This document shows positions 25,795 through 33,548 of a stretch of DNA of 64,000 bases, piece by piece. A program made the position numbers and the translations under genes. Each line of letters begins with the position of its first letter. The stretch's first letter is position 1. Below the pieces are notes generated by a model. It saw nothing but the letters and a program-made list of their open reading frames with translations, ran no database searches and was not told the origin of the DNA. Origin of the DNA: Pseudomonas sp. Q11 (GTDB lineage: Bacteria; Pseudomonadota; Gammaproteobacteria; Pseudomonadales; Pseudomonadaceae); assembly GCF_024494355.1 (NCBI RefSeq), contig NZ_JAKNQY010000004.1, forward strand, positions 62,001-126,000, given 5' to 3'.

Positions 25795-26982
25795 TCAAGG
25801 GGTGTAGATGTCATCGCGAGTCCAGGGCAGTTCATGGCTGCCATCGGCATGAGCCTTCACTGCCAGGATCTGGTGCAGATTGATCCAGCCCTTGGCGAAT
25901 GCGTAGGCGCATCCGGCCAGATACAGGCGCCAGATCCGCAGCGCCTGATCCGGTACTTCTTTGGCGGCGGCCTCAAGGTTATCTTCCAGTCGCTCACTCC
26001 AGTGATCGAGCGTGCGGGCGTAATGCATGCGCAGGCTTTCCACATCGACAATCTCCAATCCCGCTTCGCTGATGTGGGCGGAAATCATCGACAGGTGCGG
26101 CAGCTCGCCATTGGGGAACACATATTTCTCAATGAATTCGCCCGCGCCCCGTCCGACCGGGCGGCCGTCGGTGTGCTTGGCGGTGATGCCATGGTTCATC
26201 ACCAAGCCACCCTCGCGAACCGCACCGAATAGCGTCTTGCAGTACTGCTGAAGGTTGGCGTGGCCGACGTGCTCGAACATGCCGACGCTGACCACCTTAT
26301 CGAAGCGGCCGTCCTGGGGCAGGTCCCGATAGTCGAGCAACTGCAACTCCACTTGGTCCTCCAACCCCTGCGCCTTGACCCGTTCCCGAGCGAGGGTCAG
26401 TTGCGCCTGGCTGAGGGTAATGCCGAAAACCCTGACGCCAAATTCCTGGGCCGCGTAGCGGGCCAAACCACCCCATCCACAACCCACATCCAGCAGATAA
26501 TCATCCGGTTGCAGACGCAGCTTTCGACACAAGTGGCGAAACTTGGCTTGCTGGGCTTGCTCGAGGGTTTCGCTGCCCGTCTCGAAATAGGCACAGGAAT
26601 AAGCCATGTCACTGTCGAGCCACAGCTGATAGAACGCGTTGGAGAGGTCGTAATGATAGGAAATCGCCTTGGCATCGGTTTCCTTATCGTGAACTGAACG
26701 CACCGGTTGATGCGCGCCATCGTCTTCCACCAGTGCCTGACTCAGTTCATCGCAGACTCTAATGACTTCGTTGATCGAACCTTCGAGTTCCAGCTTGCCT
26801 TCTACAAACGCCGCACCCAGCGCGCTCAGACTGGGGTGGGTGAATTGCGCGACCATTTGTGGGTCCTTGACCACGATCGTGACGCTGGGATCGGCACCCA
26901 ACGTAAATTCATGGCCGTCCCAGAGCCGCAATCGAAGCGGTAAGTGCAGATTCTGTAAGGCCGGTGGAAGTTGCGCGAGCAT
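25795..26982 (-). CDS. cfa: Cyclopropane-fatty-acyl-phospholipid synthase
   Basis: SAM-dependent methylene transfer to cis double bonds of membrane phospholipid acyl chains; 395 residues. An N-terminal lipid-binding region (about 1-105) is followed by the methyltransferase domain. The SAM loop is LLDVGCGWGGLARYAA (about 170). The conserved SVGMFEHVGHANL and MNHGITA blocks and the active-site AGCAYAFAKG near the C-terminus are present. In pseudomonads such genes are induced in stationary phase through RpoS. A 16-bp palindrome sits 14 bp upstream of the start, in the leader or promoter. The ribosome site is weak. Confidence 0.95.
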   Translation of the reverse strand: MLAQLPPALQNLHLPLRLRLWDGHEFTLGADPSVTIVVKDPQMVAQFTHPSLSALGAAFVEGKLELEGSINEVIRVCDELSQALVEDDGAHQPVRSVHDKETDAKAISYHYDLSNAFYQLWLDSDMAYSCAYFETGSETLEQAQQAKFRHLCRKLRLQPDDYLLDVGCGWGGLARYAAQEFGVRVFGITLSQAQLTLARERVKAQGLEDQVELQLLDYRDLPQDGRFDKVVSVGMFEHVGHANLQQYCKTLFGAVREGGLVMNHGITAKHTDGRPVGRGAGEFIEKYVFPNGELPHLSMISAHISEAGLEIVDVESLRMHYARTLDHWSERLEDNLEAAAKEVPDQALRIWRLYLAGCAYAFAKGWINLHQILAVKAHADGSHELPWTRDDIYTP

Positions 26983-26996
26983 GAGGTATCCCCTTG

Positions 26997-27012
26997 TTTC
27001 AGACGTCTGAAA
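26997..27012. promoter_or_regulatory. Perfect 16-bp palindrome upstream of cfa
   Basis: TTTCAGACGTCTGAAA is fully self-complementary, located 15-30 bp upstream of the cfa start codon. It could be a dimeric regulator operator or, in RNA, a small hairpin near the ribosome site. No regulator is assigned. Confidence 0.45.
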
Positions 27013-27162
27013 TGAGGTTAGACCATCCTAGAAAAATAGCAGACTATCGAATTTATAGCCTTTTTCTATCGCCTTCCAAATCTGCTGTTTAGACAGTAGC
27101 TGCTTGAAGTGGTACGTCCCCTGCGTAGCTGACTATGAGAATGGTTGGCGGAAGGACGAATT

Positions 27163-27178
27163 TGTTCCACGTGGAACC
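27163..27178. other. parS-like site C
   Basis: TGTTCCACGTGGAACC contains the full palindrome GTTCCAC-GTGGAAC preceded by T, the form described for P. aeruginosa parS. It is intergenic, unlike site B. Confidence 0.8.
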
Positions 27179-27239
27179 AAACTCATGGTCACGTTCCACC
27201 TATGCGCTCCACGGACGCTGGTAGATGTAATAGGTGAAC

Positions 27240-27248
27240 TTATCCACA
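27240..27248 (+). other. Exact DnaA box
   Basis: TTATCCACA, the high-affinity DnaA 9-mer, 62 bp from parS-like site C and 4 bp from a hairpin. Intergenic. Activity not shown. Confidence 0.5.
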
Positions 27249-27251
27249 ACA

Positions 27252-27278
27252 GGCTGGAAGCAAGGTTTGCTTCCAGCC
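27252..27278. terminator. Perfect 12-bp inverted repeat, likely terminator
   Basis: GGCTGGAAGCAA-GGT-TTGCTTCCAGCC is a perfect 12-bp stem with a 3-base loop, 25 bp beyond the stop of the minus-strand gene at 27303. GTTTTTA lies downstream on the plus strand. It probably ends that gene's transcript, although the strong T-run is on the other side. Confidence 0.6.
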
Positions 27279-27302
27279 GTGCCCGGTTTTTACAAACAAC
27301 GC

Positions 27303-29453
27303 CTAGCCAGCCGAAATCCGACCCTTGCGCTGGCGACGGCTGATCAGCCCCAGCCCCACCGCCACCACCACCAGGACACCGGCTATTTGCAGCCAAACCT
27401 TGTAGGGGCGCAATACCGAACGAATCGGCTCCAGCGCCTGGGTAACGTAGCGTTTGTCCGCATTGCCAAAATCAGGATAAGGACAGTGACGGCCAAAATC
27501 CCAGGCCCAGTCCACGTAAGGACCGTGCTGCACATAACGTTGATACAGCGCGCGTTGCTCTGCCAGGCTGGAGTTGTACCCCACTGCGGCACACAGCACC
27601 GCTGCAAACGCATGGCTGGTATGGGGCAGGTTATCGGCCGCCTGGCTCGCCAACGCCGTGGCGACAAAACGATAGTGATAACGCCCATCCGGTTGCGCGG
27701 CGCTGGCCTGCTGGCGTTGCCACTCGTCTTCGGTGATCAGCGGCCCAACCTTCAGTTTGGCGGGTTCAAGGCGATAGTTGCCGCCGAAGGTGGCGTAGTC
27801 CGGCGCCATCTCGTATCCGAGCAGTTCCATACCCTTGGTACGTGCGATCCAGGACGCATTGAAATACGCCTCGGCCCGTCGGGTGGGCCACCACCTGGAT
27901 TCGGCCTCCTGGCGCAACTGCCCATAGGCTCGGGCCTGGTTCTGTAGCTCGACGTTGTCGAAGTAGTCCGGCGCCTCGTCGTAGCGTCCCTCTCGTAGCA
28001 AGCGGCGCCCCAACAGGTTGCGCAGGTTCGCGGCCACCGGCAGTTGCAGGTAATTGTCGCGATCTTGCTGGCTCAACGGCGGCACCGCCGGGACTTGAGC
28101 GTCGACGTACTGCTTGAGTTCGTCGACTGTCAGCACCCGCTCAGCGACCGTGGCGGCGTCATACCAATAAAGGCTCTGGCTGCGGTAGAGCTGATCGAAG
28201 GCTTGGAGATAATCGCCTCGTTGCAAGGCCAGGATCGCACTTTCGCCTTCGACCCGACACTTGGGTTGCACCGACTCGTAGTCCCAATCCGGCGTGCGTC
28301 GCTCGCCCCACGACTCGTCTTTTGGAAACGCCTGTGCGGCTTTGGCATAAGCCGCTGCCGCGGCGCCTTTGTCACCGTCGCGCACCGCCAGTTTGGCCCG
28401 CAGCCACCAGGCCAGCCCGCTGTCGCCAGCCTTTTCCAGGAACGCCTTCGCGGCGGCATAATCGCCTTGTTGATAATTCACCGCCGCCAGGCGGTCGGCA
28501 TTATCGAGGCTGTCACGGGTGCTGGCTTGCAGCAATTTGACCAGCCGTTTCTCGCCGGGCGGTTGTTCACCGAATGACCAGCCGATACGGCTGAGCAACG
28601 AAGCGGTGATCAGTTGTTGCACTGCCTTACCTTTGAGCAGGCGCGTCAAGTGCTCGTCCGGCTGCTCGCTCAGGTCACCGACCAATTGCTTCAACGAGCT
28701 GTAGCCGACCTCGGAGCCCAGCAGATTCTGGCTGGCATAGAGTTCAATGGCACTGTTCCAATCGCCACGGGTATAGGCAACCCGGGCTTCTTCGCCGAGG
28801 CTGGCGACACCCAGCTCCAACGGATCGCTGAAGCCACTGATGCTCAACTGACGAGCCTGACGGAATGCCTCTTGAGCCTGGTCCAGCAATACTGCCGGTT
28901 CACCGCTGCCCGCCTCGGTACTCATGGCGAACAATGCTCGCCCCTCGGAATACGCGGCCCAGGTGCTACGCAGCCGGCGCTCGTGCGCCGGCAACGCGAG
29001 TAACTGACGGAACCAATCGACCGCCTGCGCATGCTCGCCGGCGTTGAAGGCCGCCGCGCCGATCGCGTACAGCCGCAGTTCGGCAGGCAAATTGGCCGCT
29101 TCAGTGGTGACCTGCTGGACGTCGGTCAGCGCCCGCAAACGCTCCACCACCGCTTGCTGCGGCGGGGTCAGGCCAAGCTGTTCGGCCTTGTTGCGTTGTT
29201 CGACGTAGGCAGGCAAATCACCGTAGCGGTGATCCGGCTTGCCCGTCGCCTCGGTGGCCGGCTTGAGCCCGGCAATTGCGTGGCCGAGGCGACTGATCTC
29301 GAAGCGAAAGCTGCCTTCGGGCAAATCCGCCAGCGATTGGCTACGGTTATCCAACAGGCGCATCGGGAAATCCGGTCCGCAGGCCAGCACCTGGCCCACC
29401 GGCAGGCTGAGGCTCAGGCAGAGCAGGCGACTGGGCCACTTACGGGTGAACAT
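27303..29453 (-). CDS. Large exported repeat-containing envelope protein, unknown function
   Basis: A 716-residue protein starting at the ATG at 29453, with GGAGG 7 bases upstream. An N-terminal signal (SRLLCLSLSLPVGQVLAC) precedes GPDFPMRLL; VLAC could be an atypical lipobox. The body (about 110-620) is helical and rich in alanine, with TPR/Sel1-like pairs (AFNAGEHAQAVDWFRQLLAL; YQQGDYAAAKAFLEKAGD; GDKGAAAAAYAKAAQAFPKD). Near the C-terminus are one membrane helix (VWLQIAGVLVVVAVGLGLI) and a basic tail. It is probably a periplasmic protein anchored in the inner membrane. The start lies inside the end of the upstream DUF3142 gene (14-bp overlap), so the two are coupled and probably work together. 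No family function is recognised. Confidence 0.8.
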   Translation of the reverse strand: MFTRKWPSRLLCLSLSLPVGQVLACGPDFPMRLLDNRSQSLADLPEGSFRFEISRLGHAIAGLKPATEATGKPDHRYGDLPAYVEQRNKAEQLGLTPPQQAVVERLRALTDVQQVTTEAANLPAELRLYAIGAAAFNAGEHAQAVDWFRQLLALPAHERRLRSTWAAYSEGRALFAMSTEAGSGEPAVLLDQAQEAFRQARQLSISGFSDPLELGVASLGEEARVAYTRGDWNSAIELYASQNLLGSEVGYSSLKQLVGDLSEQPDEHLTRLLKGKAVQQLITASLLSRIGWSFGEQPPGEKRLVKLLQASTRDSLDNADRLAAVNYQQGDYAAAKAFLEKAGDSGLAWWLRAKLAVRDGDKGAAAAAYAKAAQAFPKDESWGERRTPDWDYESVQPKCRVEGESAILALQRGDYLQAFDQLYRSQSLYWYDAATVAERVLTVDELKQYVDAQVPAVPPLSQQDRDNYLQLPVAANLRNLLGRRLLREGRYDEAPDYFDNVELQNQARAYGQLRQEAESRWWPTRRAEAYFNASWIARTKGMELLGYEMAPDYATFGGNYRLEPAKLKVGPLITEDEWQRQQASAAQPDGRYHYRFVATALASQAADNLPHTSHAFAAVLCAAVGYNSSLAEQRALYQRYVQHGPYVDWAWDFGRHCPYPDFGNADKRYVTQALEPIRSVLRPYKVWLQIAGVLVVVAVGLGLISRRQRKGRISAG

Positions 29454-30633
29454 TAGAACCTCCTTGGTCAATTTTCGTACAGCGCGCCCAGCCAACGGCA
29501 CGCTGGGCGCCGGCGGCCAGGCGGCCTTCCTGAATGCGGGTGAAGGTAAGCAGTCCGGGAGTTTGTTGCAACGTGTACCCCGCCAGCGCATCGGCACCGT
29601 CGCAGGCGCCAACGACCAAGGTCAGGCGTTGCGGCCAGGGGCTGTCGAGATTGCCCTGGTTAACCAACGCAATATCGTAAAGCCCGCCCTGTTCGTGCAC
29701 ACGCAAGGCCAGGCGACCGTCCAGGCTGTCTCCCCGCGCAACGGCGCCGAGAGTGGTCAAGCTCCAGGCACGTCGGTCATCCGCCAGCGGCAGGCGAAAC
29801 CAGATCAGCCCGGCCAGGTGTGTCGGCGGCTCGGCCCCCAGTTCCGCTACCAGCCCAGCCACTTGCTGCGGATCAGCCAGCAGCTCACGACGCTCGCCGC
29901 CTTGATCGATCGGCACTTCGCTTTCCACCACCGGCCCGCCACTGTCCTGGGTCAACAGCGCCACGCCGTAGGCTGGCAGGGCCAGATAGAACGGTCGCGT
30001 GGTCACACCACTCCAGCGTTCGGCCCAGCGCAAAGCCTGTTTCGGGTCGAACAGCCCCTGCCGGGGATCACTCACCGCGTGGACCTGCAACACACTGCTG
30101 TCCACCGTCTGCAGCAGCCCTGGCAGCGCAGGGCTGTCGAGCCAGGCCGGCAGCGCCGTGATGCTCAGCCCCAGCGTGGCGGGTAGGGTTTGCCGTAATC
30201 GGCTCAAAAATGCGCCGTAGGCAGGCAGCCGTGCATTGCCGGCGTCGTGGTCGATCTCTACCCCCACTGGGACCAAGCCCTGGGCTTGCCAGTCGCTCAG
30301 CAGTTGCTGGATCTGCGCGATCACATCGTCCTGATCCAGAAATTTGAGCTGACCGTCCAGGCGTATCACTGCGATCAGCGGTCGACCGTCAGCCTTGAGC
30401 AGTTGCGGATCGATCCGTGCGCGGCTCCAGCCGGCCCGGGGAAAGGCCTGCAAGGCAAGAATGCGCAGGCTGGAAAAATCCCTATGACTTTGCCGCAGCG
30501 CCGGCGCGTGGGCCGGCGTCCACTGGCGCTGCCAGACATAGAGTTGTTGATCGAGAGCCGGGGCCGGGGACTGTTCGCAGCCGCTTAAAAGCAATGCGGC
30601 AAAGGTCAGCGATAGCCGGAAAAGAAAAGCCAT
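29440..30633 (-). CDS. DUF3142 lipoprotein
   Basis: A 397-residue lipoprotein: LLLSGC is a canonical lipobox at about residues 15-20. The following domain (about 30-280) has alternating strands and helices resembling a TIM barrel: FSSLRILALQAFPR, RPLIAVIRLDGQL, GLVPVGVEIDHDAGNARLPAY, LGLSITALPAWLDS, RPFYLALPAYGVAL and LAGLIWFRLPL. The GVEIDHDAG acid cluster is where glycoside-hydrolase-like barrels carry catalytic acids. A beta-rich C-terminal part (about 300-390) may be a sugar-binding or sandwich domain. It overlaps the downstream large envelope protein. Activity is undetermined; a polysaccharide-related role is inferred. Confidence 0.82.
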   Translation of the reverse strand: MAFLFRLSLTFAALLLSGCEQSPAPALDQQLYVWQRQWTPAHAPALRQSHRDFSSLRILALQAFPRAGWSRARIDPQLLKADGRPLIAVIRLDGQLKFLDQDDVIAQIQQLLSDWQAQGLVPVGVEIDHDAGNARLPAYGAFLSRLRQTLPATLGLSITALPAWLDSPALPGLLQTVDSSVLQVHAVSDPRQGLFDPKQALRWAERWSGVTTRPFYLALPAYGVALLTQDSGGPVVESEVPIDQGGERRELLADPQQVAGLVAELGAEPPTHLAGLIWFRLPLADDRRAWSLTTLGAVARGDSLDGRLALRVHEQGGLYDIALVNQGNLDSPWPQRLTLVVGACDGADALAGYTLQQTPGLLTFTRIQEGRLAAGAQRAVGWARCTKIDQGGSNVHP

Positions 30634-30712
30634 GGAATTTCAGCCCCCAAAAAAGGCAGGCAGATTAACCCCTCCCGCGCCAGCCACAAATGAATTCATC
30701 CCCAGTACCCTG

Positions 30713-31528
30713 TCATTCAGGCTTGCGCGCAATAATCACCTGACTCTTAGCCACTACCGCATCCAGCGCCTGCTTGATCTGCGCGCCGCGGGGCGAATTG
30801 AGCACCGCTTGCCAGGTGTCTGCCCAATGGTTGAGCAACGGGTGGTCGGCGTTGCTGAAATCGACTTTCGCTTCCCAGAACAACAGCATCCACATCGACC
30901 AGTAGAAACCGTACTGGCTGTGACTCAACACCTCCAGCCCGGCCTCACTGACCATCGCCTTGAACTGCTCTTCACTGATGATGCGAATGTGATTGGGCTT
31001 CCGGAAATACTCCGGCGCGGCGATGTCTTTTTGCAGGTCTTCGGAGCTGGGGTGCGGCACGCTCAACAGGTACAGCGCGCCGGGCCGGCCGACCCGTACC
31101 AACTCGGCGAGAAACTGTGCCGGGTCGTCGACATGCTCAATGACTTCCGTGGACACCACGCGGGTGACCGTCGCATCGGCAATGGGCAGGGGGTTGCAGT
31201 CGGTCACATGGCATTCGACGTCGCGCGCCGGAGTGTCGCTCAAGCGCTGGCGGGTGGCCTCGACCTTGGTCGCGTCGATGTCGGCGATGATGATCTTCGC
31301 CCCGCGCATGCCACAAAAATGCACGTTGCCACCGTCGCCGCAGCCAACGTCCAGCAACGTGTCTTCAGGTGCAACCGGGAAACCGCTGAACAGCTCTCCG
31401 GTTTGCTGATTGAACCAGCCGCTGAGCATCGCATCGTGCAGCCCGAGCATATAGGGGTCGACCTTGTCGGCCGCTGGCGTTGCGGGCGCGGGCGTGCCCG
31501 TGGTGAGTTTCTTCAAAAGGCTCAGCAT
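30713..31528 (-). CDS. SAM-dependent methyltransferase, CPA-associated
   Basis: A 271-residue class I methyltransferase. The SAM loop is TLLDVGCGDGGNVHF (about 58-70), then the acid IIIADIDATK, and STEVIEHVDDPAQFLAELVRVGRPG. The C-terminus ends AKSQVIIARKPE. It is clearly paralogous to the methyltransferase at 32673-33548, with the same LHDAMLSGWF opening and the same end motif. By position it corresponds to the PA5459-type gene beside the A-band cluster of P. aeruginosa. Likely substrate: a terminal sugar or precursor of the rhamnan (inference). Its start overlaps the acyltransferase stop by 7 bp, making it the last gene of the five-gene minus-strand operon. Confidence 0.85.
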   Translation of the reverse strand: MLSLLKKLTTGTPAPATPAADKVDPYMLGLHDAMLSGWFNQQTGELFSGFPVAPEDTLLDVGCGDGGNVHFCGMRGAKIIIADIDATKVEATRQRLSDTPARDVECHVTDCNPLPIADATVTRVVSTEVIEHVDDPAQFLAELVRVGRPGALYLLSVPHPSSEDLQKDIAAPEYFRKPNHIRIISEEQFKAMVSEAGLEVLSHSQYGFYWSMWMLLFWEAKVDFSNADHPLLNHWADTWQAVLNSPRGAQIKQALDAVVAKSQVIIARKPE

Positions 31529-32676
31529 GAAGGGGCTCCAGAGACGGGAAGGACAGGACGGGCGGCACGCAGGCGTTCAACCAGTTGAGTACCGCGATCG
31601 CGCATGGGCATTTCGACCATCCGGTAGTTGAGTTCGCTCAACAGCCCGATCAGCGTCAAGGCACAGGCAAGGGCCAGCCAGGGATCGCTCGCCACGTCCG
31701 GTGATCCCAACGGGGCGAAACGAAACCACAGTTCGCGCAGCAGGAAAAACACCGGGATGTGAATCAGATAGATCCCATAGGACCGGCTGCCAACCCAGGT
31801 CAGCGCGGTTTTCAACGGGCTGCGGGGCAGCAGGTAGTCCCGGTCATAGGAGGCGACCCACACCAGCACGGCGCTGAGCAGCGCGATGACTCCGAGACGG
31901 TAGAACGACAGATTGAAGCGTTCAGTGGCAATCCACGCCATCACGCCCCCCAAAACGATGATCAGCAACATCCCCGCTCCGGGCCAGCGCAGCCATCTGG
32001 GTTCGAACCGCCCGTACCCGTGCCGCAAACTCCAGATCGACAGCAGCACGCCGAGGGCCAGGGCGTCTGTGCGGATCACCGAAAGCCATACCGCACGCCA
32101 GGTGAAAAACTGTACCAGCACCACCGCCAGCAGCACCCAGACCAGATACCGGCGCGAGACGAACACCAGCAGCGGCAGAATGAAATAGAACTGCTCTTCC
32201 AGCGAGAGCGTCCAGTACACAAAGCTCGCACCATATTCGTATCGCATGAATGCATCGGCAAAACGCAAATTGGCGAATTGCAGAAAACCGGCCAGGGTCG
32301 CCTGTACGTTGGCTTGCACACTGCCAAACGCACCGGAGCGATTGAAAAAAAACGCCGCCAGCAGCATCAGCAAGAGCCAGAGCCACGCCGACGGCAGCAA
32401 GCGAAACGCCCGGCGAATCCAGAATTCGCGGGCGGTGGCCCAGAACTGCCGAGAATTGTCACAACCACGCAGTTGCGGGATCAGACTGCGACCAATGACA
32501 AAGCCCGATATCGCGAAGAACAGATCCACGCCCCACCACAGCTGGAAGCTGCCGGAAAGAGCCGCCAGACGCGGCCATCCGCCAGGAAACGGCATGCCTT
32601 GAACGTGATGGAACAGCACCCCCATCACCGCAACGGCGCGCAACAACTCGATGTCCATGATTCGCTGGCTGCTCAT
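31522..32676 (-). CDS. Acyltransferase 3 family membrane protein
   Basis: A 384-residue integral membrane O-acyltransferase (OafA/NodX type). It begins MSSQRIMDIELLRAVAVMGVLFHHVQGMPFP, with the ELLRAxAxxxVxxxH catalytic-histidine motif, followed by WWGVDLFFAISGFVIGRSL. About ten hydrophobic helices follow. Members O-acetylate surface sugars from cytoplasmic acetyl-CoA. Placed between two paralogous methyltransferase genes and overlapping both (4 bp and 7 bp), it is probably part of CPA or LPS decoration. Confidence 0.9.
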   Translation of the reverse strand: MSSQRIMDIELLRAVAVMGVLFHHVQGMPFPGGWPRLAALSGSFQLWWGVDLFFAISGFVIGRSLIPQLRGCDNSRQFWATAREFWIRRAFRLLPSAWLWLLLMLLAAFFFNRSGAFGSVQANVQATLAGFLQFANLRFADAFMRYEYGASFVYWTLSLEEQFYFILPLLVFVSRRYLVWVLLAVVLVQFFTWRAVWLSVIRTDALALGVLLSIWSLRHGYGRFEPRWLRWPGAGMLLIIVLGGVMAWIATERFNLSFYRLGVIALLSAVLVWVASYDRDYLLPRSPLKTALTWVGSRSYGIYLIHIPVFFLLRELWFRFAPLGSPDVASDPWLALACALTLIGLLSELNYRMVEMPMRDRGTQLVERLRAARPVLPVSGAPSC

Positions 32677-33548
32677 GCTGAGCTCCGGGTGGCAGGATCA
32701 GGTTTGCGGGCAATGATGACCTGGCTCTTGGGCATGAATTGATCGAGGACCTGCTTGATCGCCAGGCCATCGGGTCGCGTCAGCAAGTCCTGCCAGACGC
32801 TCGCCCAGCGCTCCATCAGCGGCGGGTAAGGCGCCTGGATCTGGTCACGCACCGCACCCTCAAGGTTCCGGCCGGCCGCCCGTTCGCTGGCCCAGAAAAA
32901 AATCATGCCCATGACCCAGAAAAAGCCGCTGGCCTGACGATGCTCGATGACCAGTCCCGCGTCCTCCACTAATGCAGCGAAGCGTTCGGCACTGAAAATC
33001 TGCACATGGTTGGGAGACTGGAAATAACCCGGCGGCGCGATGCCTTGCTGTAGATGCTCGCCCACCGGGGCCGGCACGCTGAGCAGGTACTGCGCCCCTG
33101 GCCGGCCCATGCGCACCAGTTCGGCCATGAACGGCTCGGGTTGATCGACATGCTCGAGCACTTCCATGCACACGATTTTGTTGGCGCAGCCATCGGTCAG
33201 AGGCAGCGGCAGGCTATTGCTGACCAGGCCCAGAAACGGTGCTCTGGTTTGAGCCTCGACCTGCCGAGCCAGGCTGCGCACCTTGTCGTATTCGCTGTCG
33301 GTAAAAATCACCGAAGCGCCTTGGCGCATTGCAAACAAGGTCGCCACGCCCTCCCCGCAACCGACGTCCAGCAAGGTGTCCTGGGCCGTGATAGCGAAGC
33401 CTTTGAGCAGTTCGCCGCTGTCATTGAGAAACCAGCCGTCGAGCATTGCATCGTAGAGGCCTGCGTCACGGGGCGACACGGCGCCAGTCGATGGCGGCGC
33501 GGCGGGTTCGACGGGTGGCCTGAGCCACGCCAGCAACCGCCCGATCAT
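32673..33548 (-). CDS. SAM-dependent methyltransferase, CPA-associated (paralogue)
   Basis: A 291-residue class I methyltransferase with the SAM loop TLLDVGCGEGVATLF (about 57), CMEVLEHVDQPEPFMAELVRMGRPG and the ending KSQVIIARKPD. The N-terminal block GLYDAMLDGWFLNDSGELLKGFAIT aligns with GLHDAMLSGWFNQQTGELFSGFPVA of the methyltransferase at 30713-31528, so they arose by duplication. A proline-rich stretch (about 10-20) differs. It overlaps the glycosyltransferase and acyltransferase genes by 4 bp each. Two related enzymes in one operon may methylate two hydroxyls or act on different sugars. Confidence 0.85.
   Translation of the reverse strand: MIGRLLAWLRPPVEPAAPPSTGAVSPRDAGLYDAMLDGWFLNDSGELLKGFAITAQDTLLDVGCGEGVATLFAMRQGASVIFTDSEYDKVRSLARQVEAQTRAPFLGLVSNSLPLPLTDGCANKIVCMEVLEHVDQPEPFMAELVRMGRPGAQYLLSVPAPVGEHLQQGIAPPGYFQSPNHVQIFSAERFAALVEDAGLVIEHRQASGFFWVMGMIFFWASERAAGRNLEGAVRDQIQAPYPPLMERWASVWQDLLTRPDGLAIKQVLDQFMPKSQVIIARKPDPATRSSA

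Larger units (their letters stand above)
26983..27302. other. Intergenic region with cfa promoter, parS, DnaA box and hairpin
   Basis: This 320-bp stretch carries no credible gene. It holds the cfa palindrome (26997-27012), an AT-rich promoter-like stretch (27025-27065), a parS-like site (27163-27178), a consensus DnaA box (27240-27248) and an inverted repeat (27252-27278). Confidence 0.6.
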
